Assembly (NCBI GenBank): GCA_029582155.1
Contig: CM055907.1
Coordinates: forward strand, 14,808,974 to 14,872,973
Length of the DNA: 64,000 nucleotides
DNA from: Panopea generosa
Lineage: Eukaryota; Mollusca; Bivalvia; Adapedonta; Hiatellidae
Direction of reading: 5' to 3'
Shown here: one piece after another, positions 33,754 to 43,511 of the stretch
Layout: each line of letters opens with the position of its first letter
Numbering within the stretch: position 1 is the stretch's first letter
The notes under the pieces: model-generated
Seen by the model: only the letters and a program-made list of their open reading frames with translations
What the model was told of the DNA's origin: nothing
Database searches by the model: none
Translations under genes and position numbers: made by a program

Positions 33754-34652
33754 GAAAGCGGCCGAAGTCCATGCCGTTTAAAAGCTGAATTAAATATTGC
33801 ATATTGGAACATAGAGAGCTTATTACAAAAAACTGAATTTAAAGACTTTGTATACATTTTTTTTATATATTCGCGTTAGCAGAAACCTGGGAAGAAAAAT
33901 TATAATGAAACAAATTATTCGAAATCAACGCATGAATGTTTCTTTTTATCTACGAAAAAACATGCTAGACAAGGGCGAGCAATGACGGGAATGTCTGTTT
34001 ATATCAATAAAAACATTTTAAAATTTGTGAGTAAAATCCAATATGAGTGTACCATCGGTTTAGCATTACAGTTTATTGTATACAAAATTTGAAACAAACA
34101 ATCGTTGTATTATTATTTTCATATCTACCCCCGAATAATTCGCCATTTTACAATAAGGAAGGAAAGGAAACAATTCAAGAAAACTTTGCAAATGTATTTA
34201 AAAACAATTTCATTAATGATATGTGCATTGGAATAGAAAATACTAACTCTGATATAAATCAAATTTTATCATCGTTTACTGATATGCTGAAATATGCTGG
34301 TAAACAGTTTGAAAGTCAACCAAAACGGTATGTTAAATCACAGCCAAAATGGTTTGACGAGAGTTGTTATGAAAGCAGACGTTTAAAATATCGTCTATTG
34401 TGACAATATAGACAAAATAACACTGAGCAAAATTAACAAAGATATATAAGTGCTAAAAACGAATTTAAAAATATGTGTAAAATTAAACAAAATATATACG
34501 CTGAAAAACAATAAGATACATTCTGGTCTAGACTCAAATCAATGACAAAACGCGGTTGCAAAGTTGAGAACAATATAACGACTGAGCAATTGGTCAATCA
34601 TTTTGATAAACTTTTGAACCCAGAAACCGGAAACCTGAATGCATAAGTAAAT

Positions 34653-35563
34653 ATGCTGATAGACATAGAGTTCAACGAACCAATAGATGACATTGAAGAT
34701 TTTATATTTAATACTAAGATAGCCGAAGATGAAATTCGATTGGCCATCAAAAGGTTTCGGAAGGGGAAAAACCAGGACCAGACTGTTTACTGCCAGAATT
34801 TTTTATATGTGGTATTGATGCCATTGTACACGTCTTAGTTAAACTTTTTAATATATTGTTTTTCACAAGTGAATACCCAAATAGTTGGTGTGAATCCCTT
34901 ATTGTGGTACTTCACAAAAATGGTGATATAAACAATACAGATAATTATAGAGGTATTTCATTGCAAAATGTTTTAAGCAAATAATACAGTGCAGTATTTG
35001 TAGCTAGACTAAATTTCTTTGCATACATGTACCAAAAGATTTCTGAAAGTCAAAGTGGGTTTAAAGTTGGATATTCTATTGTCGACAATGCTTTTGTTTT
35101 AAGATCCATTATTGAACGTTACTTAAATCTGAAAAGAGGTAAACTATATGTAGTATTTTCAGAAATGTATTGATACTATTGATAGATCTTTATTGTGGCA
35201 ACTTTAAGAAATGCTGGAATAAAATGTAGACTGTTTCATGCACTCCAAAGTATGTATAGATCTGTTAAAGCATGTGTAAGATTGAAAAGCATTAGCAGTG
35301 AATCTATGAACTGTACAATAGGTCTTAAGCAAGGGTGTCTGGCCAGTCCAATATTATTCTCATTTTTTATTGATGAGCTTAAAAGTATAATGAACAATAG
35401 CAATATTCAAGGTATTCAATTACACCCAGACATAGCTCAGGTATTGTTGTTAATGTTCGCAGATGATCTAGCTGTCCTTGCAGACACTGTTGTTGGATTA
35501 CAAAGACAGTTTAATGTGCTGTTTGAATTTTGTGATACAAATAAGCTGAAAGGAAATAAATAA
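34653..35563 (+). pseudogene. LINE B reverse transcriptase, frameshifted
   Basis: The pieces are EDEIRLAIKRFRKGKN (34720-34770), LIVVLHKNGDINNTDNYRGI (about 34897-34960), SESQSGFKVGYSIVDNAF (35043-35095), and a continuous stretch 35195-35563 with CTIGLKQGCLASPILFSFFI, then the catalytic FADDLAVLAD. Stops and frame changes separate them, including in the block before 35195. The YADD/FADD box is intact but the protein is not. Confidence 0.85.
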
Positions 35564-36903
35564 AAAACAAACGTTGTAGTGTGAAAAAAAATGGTGGTAT
35601 TTTGTAAAGGCATGTGACATGGACTTATAATAATGTAAAACTTGACGTAGAAAATAGTTTTTATTATGTTGGTCTTACCTTTACAAGACAATTATTATTT
35701 ACAAACATGGTAAAGGAACTTTGCATTAAAGTAAACGTATTCTTATATCAATCTTAAGCTCCTTATGTGGTTCTGGACAACTGCCCAAAACCGTATTTTT
35801 CAAAATATTGATACTAAAATCTGTCCACAGTTGTTATACGGAGCCGAAGTGTGGGGTTTATAAACATTTATCGATTTAGAAAGGGTCCAGTATTACGCTT
35901 GTAAGCGGTTCATGTGTGTAAAACAAAAAAAATGTTATGCTGTTGCTTTGGGAGACTGTTTTAGATTCCCACTTTTTATTGAAACATACAAACGCTGTAT
36001 AAAGTATTGGTTTAAAATACTAAAAATGCCAAAAGAAATATTTGTTAAAAAGTGTTATTTGATGATGTTAAATGATGATAGAAATGGTAATAAGAATTGG
36101 GTATCCATACTTAAACATGTTTTACAAAGTAACGGTTTTGGTAATGTATGGGAAAATCAAGATGTTGGTCATGAGATATATTTTATGAAAAACATTTACA
36201 AGTAGGTTAAAAGATCAATATTTACAAGACTGGAATGGAACTGTTACTTCTTACTCGAGTACTTACTATATAAAGTTTAAACAATGTTTTGCATATGAAA
36301 AGTATCTCGATGTGCTAAATATCAGAAAATTTCATCTTATCTATGCAAGCTTCAGATCGAGTTCTCATGACCTGGAAATTGAAAGGGGTCGTTACATAAA
36401 TATAGAAAGAGATCGAAGGTTATGTACATTGTGTGATGTAAATGTTGTAGAAGATAAGTTTCACTTTTTACTGTTGCAATATATATATACAGATTTAAGG
36501 GAGAAGCATATTTGCCAGATAAATATTTTAATAATCCAACTGACCATAAGTTAACAATTTTAATGGCATCACAAAATGACAGTTTGATAAAACTGGTAGC
36601 AACTTATCTCCATTATGCCTTTAAGAGACAAAAAGAAGTTCTATGTGTTACTAGTTAAAATATACCATTATGCCTTCAAAAATACGAAAAGAAGTTCTAT
36701 GTGTTACTTGTTAAGCTATATATTAATGTATATGTACTATGCTATAATATTTCTGTTTTATGCATGTATGACTGTATATAAATGATATAATACTTTGTGT
36801 AATCTTGAAAAATCATGTACTGTTTTGTTAACATTTATTTGTATAAAAACATGTTGCATGGGCTGGTGGCCTTAAAGCAAATAAACTATTTGTCATTGTC
36901 ATT

Positions 36904-37119
36904 TGCCAACCACTAGAACACCGCCACTCCTGTACAACATGCCATTTACAAGATAAAATTACGTTGTTTATGTTACTCTTTCATTTTAAAGTCTACAACA
37001 AAATTGTTATAAAGTGGAGAAGGGATGGGTGCTTGGTGAAACATTTCACATATTTAAACACTTGCTGAACGACCATTTCAGCAGCATGATAAACGTATAA
37101 AAGCCGGGTAGGAACTTAA
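36904..37119. other. Gene 2 intron, nothing recognised
   Basis: Short AT-rich stretch after the LINE 3' end; no feature seen. Confidence 0.4.
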
Positions 37120-37275
37120 GATTCCAAGATTCCATGACATTAGTTGTGCCAAAGAGTCCGGTACAGTGATGTGTGGTAATCAAAGGTTTATCTTATCTGC
37201 GAGTTTTGGAATGCTCTACCTGGCAACATCAGAGATGCCAGTACACTGACTGCATTTAAAAGGGTTTTCTTTCTC

Positions 37276-37280
<5 letters not shown>
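37120..37280 (+). mobile_element. Short LINE ORF2 C-terminal scrap
   Basis: At 37201 a frame reads EFWNALPGNIRDASTLTAFK, the conserved LWNxLPxxIRxAxSLxxFK segment of APE-type LINEs. It is followed by a (TA)n run at about 37279-37311, and there is no other preserved part. Confidence 0.65.

Positions 37281-37311
<31 letters not shown>
37279..37311. repeat. (TA)n microsatellite
   Basis: Uninterrupted TA dinucleotides. Confidence 0.97.
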
Positions 37312-37313
<2 letters not shown>

Positions 37314-37554
37314 TTACTGATGTTTGTTTTAATCAGATTTGTAAGCAATATTTTACTACAAATCTTACAATGTTTTATATGTAGTCATTTATATTACTTT
37401 GCATGTACATTTCTTTTTCTTTTAATAGTTTAATCAAATAAGCAGCATTTTATCCCAGGTCTATGAATATGTATATATCTTTAATTGTTTATATTAGATT
37501 GCATGTATATTCTATTTTGTAATCACTCTTGAACGTGTACGCATAAAAAATGGT

Positions 37555-37556
37555 AC

Positions 37557-37588
<32 letters not shown>

Positions 37589-37738
37589 TAATAATAACAA
37601 TAATAATAATAATGTAATAATGATAATGTAATAATAATAATAATAATGTAATAATGATAAAAATAATAATGATAATAATAATTTAATGATAACAATACTA
37701 ATACTAATAATAATAAATAATAATAATATTAATATGTC
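37555..37738. repeat. (AAT)n microsatellite with AATG and GAT variants
   Basis: AAT triplets with TAATG and AAATA interruptions. It lies within 30 bp of the donor of the gene 2 YWTD exon, downstream in transcript direction. Confidence 0.95.
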
Positions 37739-37763
37739 GATGAAAACAATGATGCTATGTTAC

Positions 37764-37900
37764 CATTATTTTTTGTATCTAGTGCTATAGTATTTGGCCA
37801 GGAGCCGTTTTGTAGACGTTTGATGACGCTTCGGTTCCCACCATCCGTGGTTGCAACTTCAATCTTTTGCTCCATACCGCAGTCGGTCCAGTTTTTCTTT
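37764..37900 (-). CDS. YWTD-repeat (LDL-receptor class B) exon of LRP-like gene 2
   Basis: On the minus strand the acceptor is TATTGTAG| and the donor AATG|GTAACA; the 137-bp exon is phase 2 to phase 1. It reads KKNWTDCGMEQKIEVATTDG then GNRSVIKRLQNGSWPNTIAL and DTKNN. This is one propeller blade: the (Y/N)WTD box, KIE...A..DG.NR.V.., and WPN..ALD. Tyr of YWTD is Asn or lies before the exon border, and the usual Trp after D is Cys. Phase 1 at its end fits the EGF-like exon. More 5' exons must lie at higher coordinates, but none was recognised before the Helentron. Confidence 0.8.
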
Positions 37901-38212
37901 CTACAATATATCATGAATATTATTGTATACCTGTAAGTGTATAGCCAATTACCTACTTCAGATGCTACCACGTGAAAATACAAGATGGTGGTTAAAATAA
38001 AGGAAATAATTTAGTAGAAATTTCAATGATAAAAACAACCGACAAAATGTTCCGCATGACAATGATGATGAGAAAATCCGAATATCTGTCACTGCAACTT
38101 CCGCTATTCGTCTGCCGTTTTGAACTCACGCTTTATTTATTTAAAAGGATCTTTATATTTCTTTACTCTTTTGATAAATTTCTTTCAGATTGAGGTATAG
38201 AATAAAAATATC

Positions 38213-38561
38213 ATTTTACAGTGTTTTCATAATATGGGAATAGTGTACGAGTACGTATTGTGGTGAAAACCATATTGGACGAGACGCCGTAGTACGTATT
38301 GTGGTTTTGTGGTGAAAACCATATTGGACGAGACGCCGTTGTAAGTATTGTGGTATAAACGATATTGGACGAGACGCCGTAGTACGTATTGACTATATTG
38401 GACGAGATGCCGTAGTACGTATTGTGGTAAAACACATATTGGACGAAACGCCGTAGTACGTATTGTGGTAAAATCCATATTGGACGAGATGCCTACTATG
38501 GTTTTCATCACAATACGGACTAGTACAATATAGTCCCATATAGTACAAAACACTGTAAAAT
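38213..38561. mobile_element. TIR MITE with internal tandem repeats
   Basis: ATTTTACAGTGTTTT (38213-38227) pairs perfectly with AAAACACTGTAAAAT (38547-38561), and the match loosely continues (CATAATATGGGA versus TCCCATATAGTAC). The interior, about 38244-38500, holds five or six imperfect repeats of GTACGTATTGTGGTGAAAAC with CATATTGGACGAGACGCCG, and near the right end an inverted ATGGTTTTCATCACAATACG. Confidence 0.8.
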
Positions 38562-38749
38562 AACTTATATGAGTATTGATCACAATGTCAGTAACGGTCA
38601 TTATTGAACTATCCCATGACGGTGAATGCTGTCATACGTTGTACTAATTGTAATGGTGATATCCTATACAAAACTTAAACAAGTAAATGTTGCGCTTTCC
38701 AAGACCTACTAAAATACTTATAGTTATATTGATGTCTGTGTGTATATAA

Positions 38750-38752
<3 letters not shown>

Positions 38753-38793
<41 letters not shown>
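38753..38793. repeat. (TG)n microsatellite
   Basis: About 20 TG dinucleotides. Confidence 0.98.
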
Positions 38794-38797
<4 letters not shown>

Positions 38798-39269
38798 GGT
38801 GACATTCATATGAATACACACCTTCCAACCGAAGACGTCCACGGTTGGACAAAAGTGCAAAAAACATAAATTATGCGATCTACGTCATTTTTCCGTTACC
38901 ATAATCCGGCTTTCGTCTATTTCGACAATGGTCCCCGGTTACCGGGTCTTATACCGTACCTAGGAAAAATCGTAAGAGTTGTCTCCCTTTATGTGTTAGA
39001 AATATTCAAAGAGACAATCTAATAGGGAAATGTTGGCTAGTCTGTTGAAAAGAGACCCTTAGAGTGACCTTTTCATAAAAAAAGAAGACAATGATATTGG
39101 TAAGATCTATATACAAAATAGGTGAATTACTTTCAACTATTGGAAGATTTTATTTTGTATATTTGTTTCTAAAAATTGATTAAGTTTTTGTGTTCTTATC
39201 GTAGTTTATACTAATAGATTTTAGCTCGAGATTGCAATGAAAGCTCAGCTTATATGAACTGCTCTCGAG
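38794..39269. other. Noncoding stretch, nothing recognised
   Basis: No exon or repeat supported. Confidence 0.35.
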
Positions 39270-39375
39270 TCCATTTCCTGGGTAGAACCAGTGTTGTTTT
39301 ATGAGAAGCATCGGATCGAGCAGGGTATTGAACTCGCACCCTCTGGCATCGGCAGTAATTCTCATTATCTCACCA
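39270..39375 (-). mobile_element. Degenerate tRNA-headed SINE
   Basis: On the minus strand GGTGAGATAATGAGAATTAC is followed by a B-box-like GCGAGTTCAATACCC and then CTTCTCATAAAACAACACTGG with GTTCTACCC. The layout is tRNA-like but the family is not identified. Confidence 0.5.
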
Positions 39376-39568
39376 TTACTGACACATATCAAAGCTTTTT
39401 AAAATCAAATCATAAAAATATATTTTATTTGAGAAACATAACATTTTTTTCCTATTTAAGGATAAAAAATTCCACTAATGACAACTCGGGGGTCTGGTCC
39501 AATTTTTTTAACTTAGCCCACATCTTTACTACTTGTGGTTTATAAGATAAAAAATCCTGTTGGTATGT

Positions 39569-39860
39569 TGGGTTTAGTAATCAATGGGAGTCGGTATGAT
39601 GGGTTTAGTATGGTAGTTAGTATGGCAGGTTCAGTATGGCAGTCATTGTGTTGGGTTTAGTTTGGTAGTCGGTGTAGTGAGGCAGTCCGTGTTGCTGGTA
39701 AAGTATGCCCGGTTAAATATGGCAGTAGGCAAGGCAGTGTGTATGTATAATGGGTAAACTTTAGGATGGTATTGTATATTGAGGGTTTAGTATGGCAGTC
39801 GGTATGATAAGTTTAGTATAGCAGTCTGTGTAGCTAGTACATTATGGCAGTCGGAATATG
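39569..39860. repeat. Degenerate GTTTAGTATGGCAGTC minisatellite
   Basis: Repeats of about 20-40 bp around GGGTTTAGTATGGCAGTCGG, with drift (TTGGTAGTCGGTGTAG, GGTAAAGTATG and similar). Confidence 0.8.
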
Positions 39861-41060
39861 GGGTTTTATCTCCACTGGCGAAAGGCTTATGCCATGGTGC
39901 GTTGTACGTCATCTGTCGTCCGTTAGCAGCAGTCTCTCTGAAACCATTAGGCTAATTAAACTCAAACTTCACATGGATATTTCTATTGGATAGGAGACTA
40001 TACAGAAGAACTGTTTTTCGATCTGAAATACAAGATGGCCATCGTTACTAAATATAGTCCAAAACTGATAAAATGTTTTTTTTTCATGAGCCGCCAAACA
40101 GATTTTGTAAATATTTATGTAGTAATGATAACCACCAATAGTTTTATTAGATTTGTTCAAATGGTGTCCATGGGGTTAAAATGGTCCGGCCTGAGGGTTC
40201 AATTAAAGGACACGTGTCATTATAATAATCTTTTTTTTTTTTAAATGAACTGATTTTGCCTATGTTTTAACAGAGGCATGGTTTGGTTAGAAAGGTTCAG
40301 ATTTGTGAAAATGACTGGGTTCCACTGTCTTAAAATTTGGAATTACAAAAATCGTTTTCTTCAGAACTGGTCAGTCAAATTTGTTCATATTTGGCATAAA
40401 TAGTCCCTGTATGTGTAGTGGTTTGAATGAATATAAGAATTTATGGGCTAATATCTATAGGGGCCCTGTAAGGGGACTTAGAATTTTTCATAAGGATACT
40501 ATGAGAAAACAGAAATTTCTCTCTTTTTTTTTATCCATTTGGGCAAAATTATTATTCAAATATAAGGTCTGAAACATCATCTGGTCATAGGAAATAAGAT
40601 TTGGTTCAATTAGGAGAATTGTTTATAATTGATATAGATTATCCATCATATGGGTTTAAAGTTTGTACAAATGAATGGGCTTGTATATATAGGGGCCCTG
40701 TAAGGGGACTTTGAGCTTTATATAGGAATACTATGGGAAAACGGAAAATTCTAATTTTTTCATCCGTTTATGATTTCATTTTTATTCAATTTTAATTCTG
40801 AAGCATCTTCAATTCATAACAAATAAGATTTTGTTCAATAAGAAGGATTGACTTTCCAAAAGGGGCCAGGTGCGGTCACAAAATGATTAAAATTGATCAT
40901 TTTGGTAAATCTTATTTTTAACAACCGGTCAGTCAAATTTGGTATCATTTTTATGCGGATGTGACGTAGTCATAGCTGCATATTAGAAACGATTTGCCGG
41001 AAACACTTTTATGTAAAGATCTGGTGTACCACCTTTCGGATTTTTCTTCAGGGATCACTC
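39861..41060. repeat. Unclassified interspersed repeat with internal duplications
   Basis: Contains two copies, at about 40450 and 40684, of TAGGGGCCCTGTAAGGGGACTT followed by TAxGAxTACTATGxGAAAACxGAAA. It also has GGTCAGTCAAATTTG at about 40368 and 40923. The start (CCACTGGCGAAAGGCTTATGCC) and style match middle-repetitive DNA, but I could not define ends or class. Confidence 0.5.
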
Positions 41061-41950
41061 ACAATTACGTATAGATCTAAACAGTCATTATATCTACATG
41101 AACTATGTATCAATTAACTTCTTATTGTGCAAGAAGTACCTAGGTGACGTTTCATAATACAATTCAATTTGCATATAACGTTTATGTTTTCTTTTTTTTA
41201 CCGAAATATTTTAGATGTAATCTGTCTACATATATACTTTGAGAAGACCCCTACTATAGAACTGTGTTATAAAACTTATTGCGTCACTATTCTGACTTCC
41301 CATTGGTTAATGTTTGCATGTGACATAAACAACTAATTTGATTGGTTGTAGTATCAAAGAGCGGCCATTTTTTGGAAAAAAAGAAGCTGACGAAAATTGG
41401 CAACATAAAAGAAATACGAAAGGTGAGAAAATGATAGCAAACTGTACTTTTATATACGTAGTATATGATATAATGTAATATATTTAGACGGTGTCCATTT
41501 CAAGTTGTAGATTGTTTGCTGTAATTTACACATAATTCAGTAGAATTGTTTCGCAAACAGCGTTGACCTAGTTTCTGTGTCTGGCATTGATAGTACCAAA
41601 TTCTTGCCTTGGGACGGGAAATGATTGTGCATCGCAAATATTTTATTAATAAAATGGATCCAACAGGTTGGTGAAAATGTGTGCATAACTTCAGTAAAGC
41701 AAGCCCTTTCTCGGCGAAACTAATTACTCTGCCAGAAGTTAAACAGGTACAGAATTTATGTTGATCATTTTTTAGTCACTTATTAATATTGAATGAAAAC
41801 AGAAATAAATAAACATATACTTGAAAGCCAAGGAAATTTATTGTGAGAAAATGTGATTGAATAACAAGTACGTTTATATTTACGATATGACAACATAAAT
41901 TATTATTATATGAGTACTATGTAAACATGAGAACAAACTGATTATACCAT
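41061..41950. other. Upstream region of the Helentron genes, possible 5' UTR exon
   Basis: At about 41362 GAGCGGCCATTTTTTGG leads to AAATACGAAAG|GTGAGA, a good donor at about 41422. This could be a promoter and noncoding first exon, but no matching acceptor before the start codon is proven. The true 5' end of the element is not visible to me. Confidence 0.3.
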
Positions 41951-42262
41951 GAGAATATACTTGAGAATTGTAGGAACATTTACATGAGACTACTATGCTT
42001 AATTGAGAACTTGAGATTAATCATTGTAACATGAGAATATACTTGAGAATTGTAGGAACATTTATATGAGACTACTATGCTTAATTGAGAACTTGAGATT
42101 AATCATTGTAACATGAGAATATACTTGAGAATTGTAGGACCATTTATATGAGACTACTATGCTTAATTGAGAACTTGAGATTAATCATTGTAACATGAGA
42201 ATATACTTGAGAATTGTAGGAACATTTATATGGAACTACTATGCTTAATTGAGAATGATTTT
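41951..42262. repeat. 82-bp minisatellite upstream of the Helentron coding region
   Basis: GAGAATATACTTGAGAATTG starts at 41951, 42033, 42115 and 42197, an exact 82-bp period, with the fourth copy partial. Copies differ by one or two bases, so expansion is recent. It ends about 200 bp before the protein start. Confidence 0.95.
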
Positions 42263-42458
42263 GTTGTTACTCGAAAGAAAACAAATGTCTGATCGATTTA
42301 CAACGACCGATCGCTAAAAAAGATAAAAGTTGAGCTTTGAATACAGTTGTTAATAGGCCATTTGCCAGTAAACAAAACAGAACTGTTGCTAAAAGTGATT
42401 CTTGTGCAAGTCAATAATTTCAAGTAATCAGTACAAGGTTTTATGCAAGTTCATAATC

Positions 42459-43511
42459 ATGGATGAAGATGTTGTTACTATTACTTTTCAATCTCTTCTT
42501 AAAGCTAGTCATTGTCAGGGACATATGCACTTTTCTGATGCTTCAAGAGGAAAGCAGTGCATGACAAATTGTATGATGTTTTTGTCATATTCTCTTAGGA
42601 AGCAAACTTGCTTGATTGACCGGCAGGATCTAGATCACATACTGGAAGCTGGAGATTATTTGTATAGAGAACTTTCACGTACAAAAAACATTGATGGTTT
42701 ATTGCTTTTTACAGATCTTCCAAATCTTGTGTATTTCGGAAATTTGTATTATAGGTATGGGTTATGTGCAAATTATTTTGGTTCAATGATACCTGGTTTT
42801 TCATCAGAACTTGGTATGTCGTTAGACAATAGTCTGGTTTTGACCTTTACCCTATGTTCTACATGCCTGGTTGTGTTTCATTCTGCTGCAGTTTCTATTA
42901 GAAAGGTTAAGGAAGAATTTTATGTTTTTGATCCTCATAGTAGAGGAGATGACGGTCTCTGTCATACAGATGGAAAGAGTGTTCTAATTCTTCTAACGAC
43001 AATTCCACAGTTGTGTGCATATTTAAGAGAATTGGCGAAATCCTTGTCAACTTCACCTCTATGTTTGGTACAATTTGAAGTGCATGCTGTACACATAAGT
43101 CCGTTAAAGTTTCCTCCTAGACATGAAAATATAGTTCCTGTTACTGTTGGTGACTCGCTTACCATAACACCATCTATACTCGGAAAACGAAAGAAACGGT
43201 CTGTATCATCTTCAATTTTTCCTAGCCATTCTGCTGCCAAATATGTTTTCAACAGTAGCAATACTTTTCCGAAAACACCACGAAAAACTAGTAATAAAGG
43301 ACAGCCTAAAATACCACTAAAAAATAGTAATAAAGGAAAGCCTAAAACCATGTCTTTCAGGGAAGGTATTATAGCGAAATTCAAAGAAGATGTTCGGATG
43401 GGACCAGTATATGTGTGTTCATGTTGTACACAAACCTGGTTCCGGAAAAGTGTTGTGGACGTGCAAAAAATCCCCAAAAAATCTTTGAATGTTCTGTCTA
43501 CAAGGCATTAA
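42459..43511 (+). CDS. Helentron N-terminal protein part: cysteine-protease-like domain and half a zinc finger
   Basis: The frame is open from 42402; I prefer the Met at 42459 (MDEDVVTITF), with 42402 as an alternative. Counting from 42402, residues 45-60 have SDASRGKQCMTNCMMF with a candidate catalytic Cys53, and residues 172-183 have EFYVFDPHSRG with candidate Asp177/His179. This Gln-Cys plus Asp-Pro-His arrangement resembles the tegument-protein-type (peptidase C76) deubiquitinase fold more than OTU proteases, though Helitron-class elements are known to carry OTU-like proteases. A Lys/Pro-rich spacer follows, then VYVCSCCTQTWFRKSV, the first half of a zinc finger. The frame closes at TAA right after residue 369 while the next frame has already opened at 43489. 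Confidence 0.75.
   Translation: MDEDVVTITFQSLLKASHCQGHMHFSDASRGKQCMTNCMMFLSYSLRKQTCLIDRQDLDHILEAGDYLYRELSRTKNIDGLLLFTDLPNLVYFGNLYYRYGLCANYFGSMIPGFSSELGMSLDNSLVLTFTLCSTCLVVFHSAAVSIRKVKEEFYVFDPHSRGDDGLCHTDGKSVLILLTTIPQLCAYLRELAKSLSTSPLCLVQFEVHAVHISPLKFPPRHENIVPVTVGDSLTITPSILGKRKKRSVSSSIFPSHSAAKYVFNSSNTFPKTPRKTSNKGQPKIPLKNSNKGKPKTMSFREGIIAKFKEDVRMGPVYVCSCCTQTWFRKSVVDVQKIPKKSLNVLSTRH

Larger units (their letters stand above)
32830..36903 (+). mobile_element. LINE B: degenerate, nearly full-length APE-type non-LTR retrotransposon
   Basis: An element of about 4 kb with parts in canonical order: 2A-like peptide and ORF1 (32852-33753), EEP-endonuclease traces (NIAYWNIESLLQK at about 33790, then an AETWEE box near 33880), RT (34653-35563) and a C-terminal region with a CTLCDVNVVEDKFHFLL zinc-knuckle-like motif (36312-36554). 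The 3' end at about 36870-36903 is AATAAACTATTTGTCATTGT, a short-repeat tail typical of CR1/L2-like elements. Many stops and frameshifts show it is inactive. It sits in the gene 2 intron between the YWTD and EGF exons, antisense to the gene. Confidence 0.88.

Noticed and set aside
38211-38601. Repetitive minus-strand open frames with YYGVSSN-type repeats
   Set aside because: Explained by tandem repeats inside a MITE, not a protein gene.
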